This document shows, piece after piece, positions 61,474 to 64,000 of a stretch of DNA of 64,000 nt (the stretch's first letter is position 1; every line of letters begins with the position of its first letter). A model generated the notes under the pieces. That model was not told the origin of the DNA. It saw only the letters and a program-made list of their open reading frames with translations, and searched no databases. A program made the translations under genes and the position numbers. The stretch covers positions 124,001-188,000 of the forward strand of contig NZ_JACDUR010000002.1 in the NCBI RefSeq assembly GCF_013761175.1. Reading direction: 5' to 3'. This stretch comes from Nonomuraea soli (GTDB lineage Bacteria > Actinomycetota > Actinomycetes > Streptosporangiales > Streptosporangiaceae).

Positions 61474-63705
61474 ATGCGCAGGACCCCTGCGGTGGTCGCC
61501 GCGGCCCTGGTGATGCTGGGCGTGCTCGCGACGACCGTACGGCTGGACACCCCGTCCGACGGCTCCGGCGTGCGCCTCGGCTGGCACCCCCAGGGCGTCA
61601 CGGTCGAGGTCCCCGGCCCCTCGGGCGGCTCAGGGCTGGCCGCCGAGGATCTGGTGACCGGCGTCGGCGGACGGCCGCTGTCCGAAGGGCCGGGCACGAT
61701 CGAGCCGCCACGCGCGGGTCAGGTCGTGCCGTACGACGTGGTCCGCGACGGCCCGCGCACGGTCTCCGTCCGCATCGAACGCTCCGACCCCTACCCCCTG
61801 CTGCTCCAGGGCTGGGGCAACCTCGTCTTCGTCGTGGCGCTGGCCGCGCTGGCCGTGGCTCTGCGCCTGCGGCGGCCGGAGGAGCCCGCCACGGCGCCGC
61901 TGCTCGTGCTCGCGTCCGGGCTGCTCGGCAGTACGATCACCGTCGCGGCCGGGCTGCCCGCGCTCACGCTGGCCACGGGCGGGCCGTACCTGTGGTTGTT
62001 CCACCTCAACACGATCGTCGCCTACTCGATCTCCTGGGGCGGCCTGCTGGCGTTCGTCATCGTCTTCACCGCCCGGCGGCCGCTGGCCCGCCGCACCAGG
62101 CGGGCGGCCCGCCTGGCGTACTGCGGCCCCGCGGCGGCGATGGCGCTGTGGAGCGCCGTTGCCACGCTGCTCGCCCCCCACCCGCTCGGCTGGCTCGGGC
62201 TGGTGCACACCGGCCAGACGGCCGTCGTGGCGCTGAGCCTGATCATCGGGATGACGTGGGGCTACCTCACCTTCCGCGGCAACCCCGACCCCGCGATGCG
62301 CGCCAGGATGCGGTGGATGCTCGGCGGAGGCGTGGTGTCCGGCCTGCTGGCCATCTCCGGCTGGCACCTGCCCGAGCTGGTCACCGGGGCGCAGGCCCTG
62401 CCCTGGGGCGCGATGGGCCTGGCGGGACTGCCGTTCGTGGCGGGCATCGGGATCGCGCTGCGCCGCCACCGCCTGTTCGACATCGAGAGGCTGGCCAACC
62501 GGTCGCTCGTCTACTCCGTCGTGGTCGCGTGCCTCGTCGCCGGGTACGCCGCGATGGTGACGCTACTGGTCAGCGGGGTGCGGTTGTCGCAGACCGCCGC
62601 GGCGGGGCTGGCCGCAGCCGGAGCCGCCCTCGCGCTGGCGCCCCTGCGCGGGCTGGCGCAGAGCACGGTCAACCGGATGATGTACGGCGACCGCCACGAC
62701 CCCGCCGCGGCGCTGGCCAGGCTCGGCGCCCGGCTGCAGGCCGTCCCGCTGCCGGCCGAGGTGCTCCCCGCGATCGTCGAGACGGTCGCCCGCTCGTTGC
62801 GCGTGCCGTACGCCGCCATCGACCTGGCGGACGGCGCGGGAACCCTGCGGCAGGCCGCCCAGCACGGCGTCCCCATCGGGCAGGTCCACGCCGAGCCGCT
62901 GCTCCACCACGGCGAGCTCATCGGGCGGCTGCGGGTGTCGGCGCGCGGCCACGACGACCCACTCGAACCCGTCGACGTGCGGCTCATCGGCTCCCTGGCG
63001 CAGCAGGTGGGCACCGCGGTGCAGGCCGTACGGCTGCACGAGGACCTGGTCAGGTCACGCGCCGAGGTCGTGGCCTCCCGCGAGGCCGAACGGCGCAGGC
63101 TCCGCCGCGACCTGCACGACGGGCTCGGCCCGACACTGGCCGCGATCGGGCTCAAGAGCGGCCTGGCCAGGCGCGCCGTCCCCGCGCAGTCACCCGCGCG
63201 GCGGCTGCTGGACGAGGTCTGCGCCGAGGCCTCCGCGTCGATCGACGACGTCAGACGCCTGGTCGAGGCGCTGCGGCCGCCCGCCCTCGACGAGCTCGGC
63301 GTGGTCGGCGCGGTCAGGGCCAAGGCGCAGGCCCTCGCGGTCGAGCTGGACGTCGAGGTCACCGGTACCGAGCCGATGCCCGCGCTGCCCGCCGCGGTCG
63401 AGGCGGCCGCCTACGGCATCGCCGTCGAGGCCGTCACCAACGCCGTGCGCCACAGCGGCGGCACGAGGTGCGAGGTGCGGATCACGCTGGTCGGCGGCGA
63501 CGTGGAGGTGCTGGTCACCGACGACGGCCACGGACCGCGGCCCGGCCGCACCACCGGCGTGGGCCTGCACTCGATGAGGGAACGGGCGGCCGAGGTGGCG
63601 GGCACCTGGTCGATGGCCTCCGCGCCGGGCGGCGGCACCGCCGTACGGGCCCTGCTGCCCGCGAGACCGGAAGGCCACGATGATCACCCTGATCCTCGCC
63701 GATGA
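61474..63705 (+). CDS. NarL-type sensor histidine kinase with N-terminal PDZ-like and seven-span regions
   Basis: This 743-residue kinase starts at the ATG after GGAGG. A first membrane segment is followed by an extracytoplasmic PDZ-like stretch (GSGLAAEDLVTGVGGRPLSE), then about seven membrane segments, a GAF domain (about 430-530), HisKA_3 with the His in RRLRRDLHDGLGPTLAAIGL, and an HATPase domain (EAVTNAVRHSGG, VTDDGHGP, GVGLHSMRERA). The signal is unknown. The response regulator gene starts 26 bases before its stop, so the pair is coupled. Confidence 0.92.
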   Translation: MRRTPAVVAAALVMLGVLATTVRLDTPSDGSGVRLGWHPQGVTVEVPGPSGGSGLAAEDLVTGVGGRPLSEGPGTIEPPRAGQVVPYDVVRDGPRTVSVRIERSDPYPLLLQGWGNLVFVVALAALAVALRLRRPEEPATAPLLVLASGLLGSTITVAAGLPALTLATGGPYLWLFHLNTIVAYSISWGGLLAFVIVFTARRPLARRTRRAARLAYCGPAAAMALWSAVATLLAPHPLGWLGLVHTGQTAVVALSLIIGMTWGYLTFRGNPDPAMRARMRWMLGGGVVSGLLAISGWHLPELVTGAQALPWGAMGLAGLPFVAGIGIALRRHRLFDIERLANRSLVYSVVVACLVAGYAAMVTLLVSGVRLSQTAAAGLAAAGAALALAPLRGLAQSTVNRMMYGDRHDPAAALARLGARLQAVPLPAEVLPAIVETVARSLRVPYAAIDLADGAGTLRQAAQHGVPIGQVHAEPLLHHGELIGRLRVSARGHDDPLEPVDVRLIGSLAQQVGTAVQAVRLHEDLVRSRAEVVASREAERRRLRRDLHDGLGPTLAAIGLKSGLARRAVPAQSPARRLLDEVCAEASASIDDVRRLVEALRPPALDELGVVGAVRAKAQALAVELDVEVTGTEPMPALPAAVEAAAYGIAVEAVTNAVRHSGGTRCEVRITLVGGDVEVLVTDDGHGPRPGRTTGVGLHSMRERAAEVAGTWSMASAPGGGTAVRALLPARPEGHDDHPDPRR

Positions 63706-64000
63706 CCACCCCGTCTTCGCCTCCGGCCTGCGGGCGGTGATGGAGGCCGAGGACGACCTGGAGGTGCGCGGCGTCGCGGCCACCGGGGAGGAGGCGCTGC
63801 GGCTCGCCCTGGAGCACCGCCCCGACGTCGCCGTGCTCGACGTCACCATGCCCGCGGGCGACGGGCTGACGGTCACCGCCCGCATGCGCGGCGCCGGGCT
63901 GGCCACCCGGGTGCTCATCCTGACCATGGACGGCGGCGACGAGAACGTGCTGGCGGCGCTGCGGGCCGGGGCGTACGGTTACGTGCTCAAGGGCGCAGAC
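63680..64000 (+). CDS. NarL/LuxR-family response regulator, 3' end cut by window
   Basis: Only the first 107 residues are in the window, all of them receiver domain: ILADDHPVFASGLRAVM, the phospho-acceptor Asp in VAVLDVTMPAGDG, the Thr in ILTMDGGDEN and the Lys in YGYVLKGAD. The ATG at 63680 has GGAAGG upstream and overlaps the kinase gene by 26 bases. A LuxR-type DNA-binding domain should follow beyond the window; that part is not seen. Confidence 0.92.
   Translation, partial: MITLILADDHPVFASGLRAVMEAEDDLEVRGVAATGEEALRLALEHRPDVAVLDVTMPAGDGLTVTARMRGAGLATRVLILTMDGGDENVLAALRAGAYGYVLKGAD

Overview
The window is high-GC, densely packed DNA from a Gram-positive actinomycete. The evidence is frequent GTG starts, ATGA and GTGA stop/start overlaps, an AfsR/SARP-type regulator, ECF42-type sigma remains, and secreted multi-modular carbohydrase genes. 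The gene content fits the Streptosporangiaceae (for example Nonomuraea or a relative), but the genus is inferred and not proven. No rRNA, tRNA, CRISPR array, insertion sequence or integrase was seen. Both ends cut genes: a GH31 enzyme on the left and a response regulator on the right.

Layout. 1-11926: secreted carbohydrate degradation. Two overlapping GH31 alpha-glucan enzymes (CBM35 and CBM20 tails) converge on a GH8 enzyme. The GH8 gene is divergent from a carbohydrate-binding phosphoesterase - MFS - TolB-like operon, and a pair of matching palindromes lies between them. 11964-15826: a decayed ECF42 sigma gene, then a mirror-image block of two paralogous HTH regulators, each divergent from an alpha/beta hydrolase across a 22-bp palindrome. 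15843-25002: an AfsR-like regulator divergent from a tightly coupled six-gene operon. The operon encodes an Agd3-like deacetylase, a PelF-like glycosyltransferase, a polytopic membrane protein, a sugar nucleotidyltransferase and two GH114-like hydrolases. I read it as a Pel/galactosaminogalactan-like cationic exopolysaccharide system, and it is the most interesting locus here. 25004-29659: DUF2804 protein, GH2 enzyme, MFS transporter and divergent TetR with tandem operators. 29858-34786: cytochrome P450, a membrane-anchored pentapeptide-repeat protein, a small secreted lectin-like protein and MoeA.

34923-54341 is an energy and ion-homeostasis block. It holds a 27-residue microprotein plus kdpFABCDE (high-affinity K+ uptake and its two-component system), a glucose dehydrogenase, narGHJI (respiratory nitrate reductase, whose molybdenum cofactor needs MoeA), a DUF1275 membrane protein, and an xfp-ackA operon that makes ATP from sugar phosphates through acetyl phosphate. 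Together these suit growth under oxygen limitation; that link is inferred. 54428-64000: an unknown protein, a TetR - DHA2-type MFS - serine hydrolase operon divergent from an M14 carboxypeptidase across a 34-bp operator, an ArsB/NhaD-type ion transporter, and a NarL-type two-component system.
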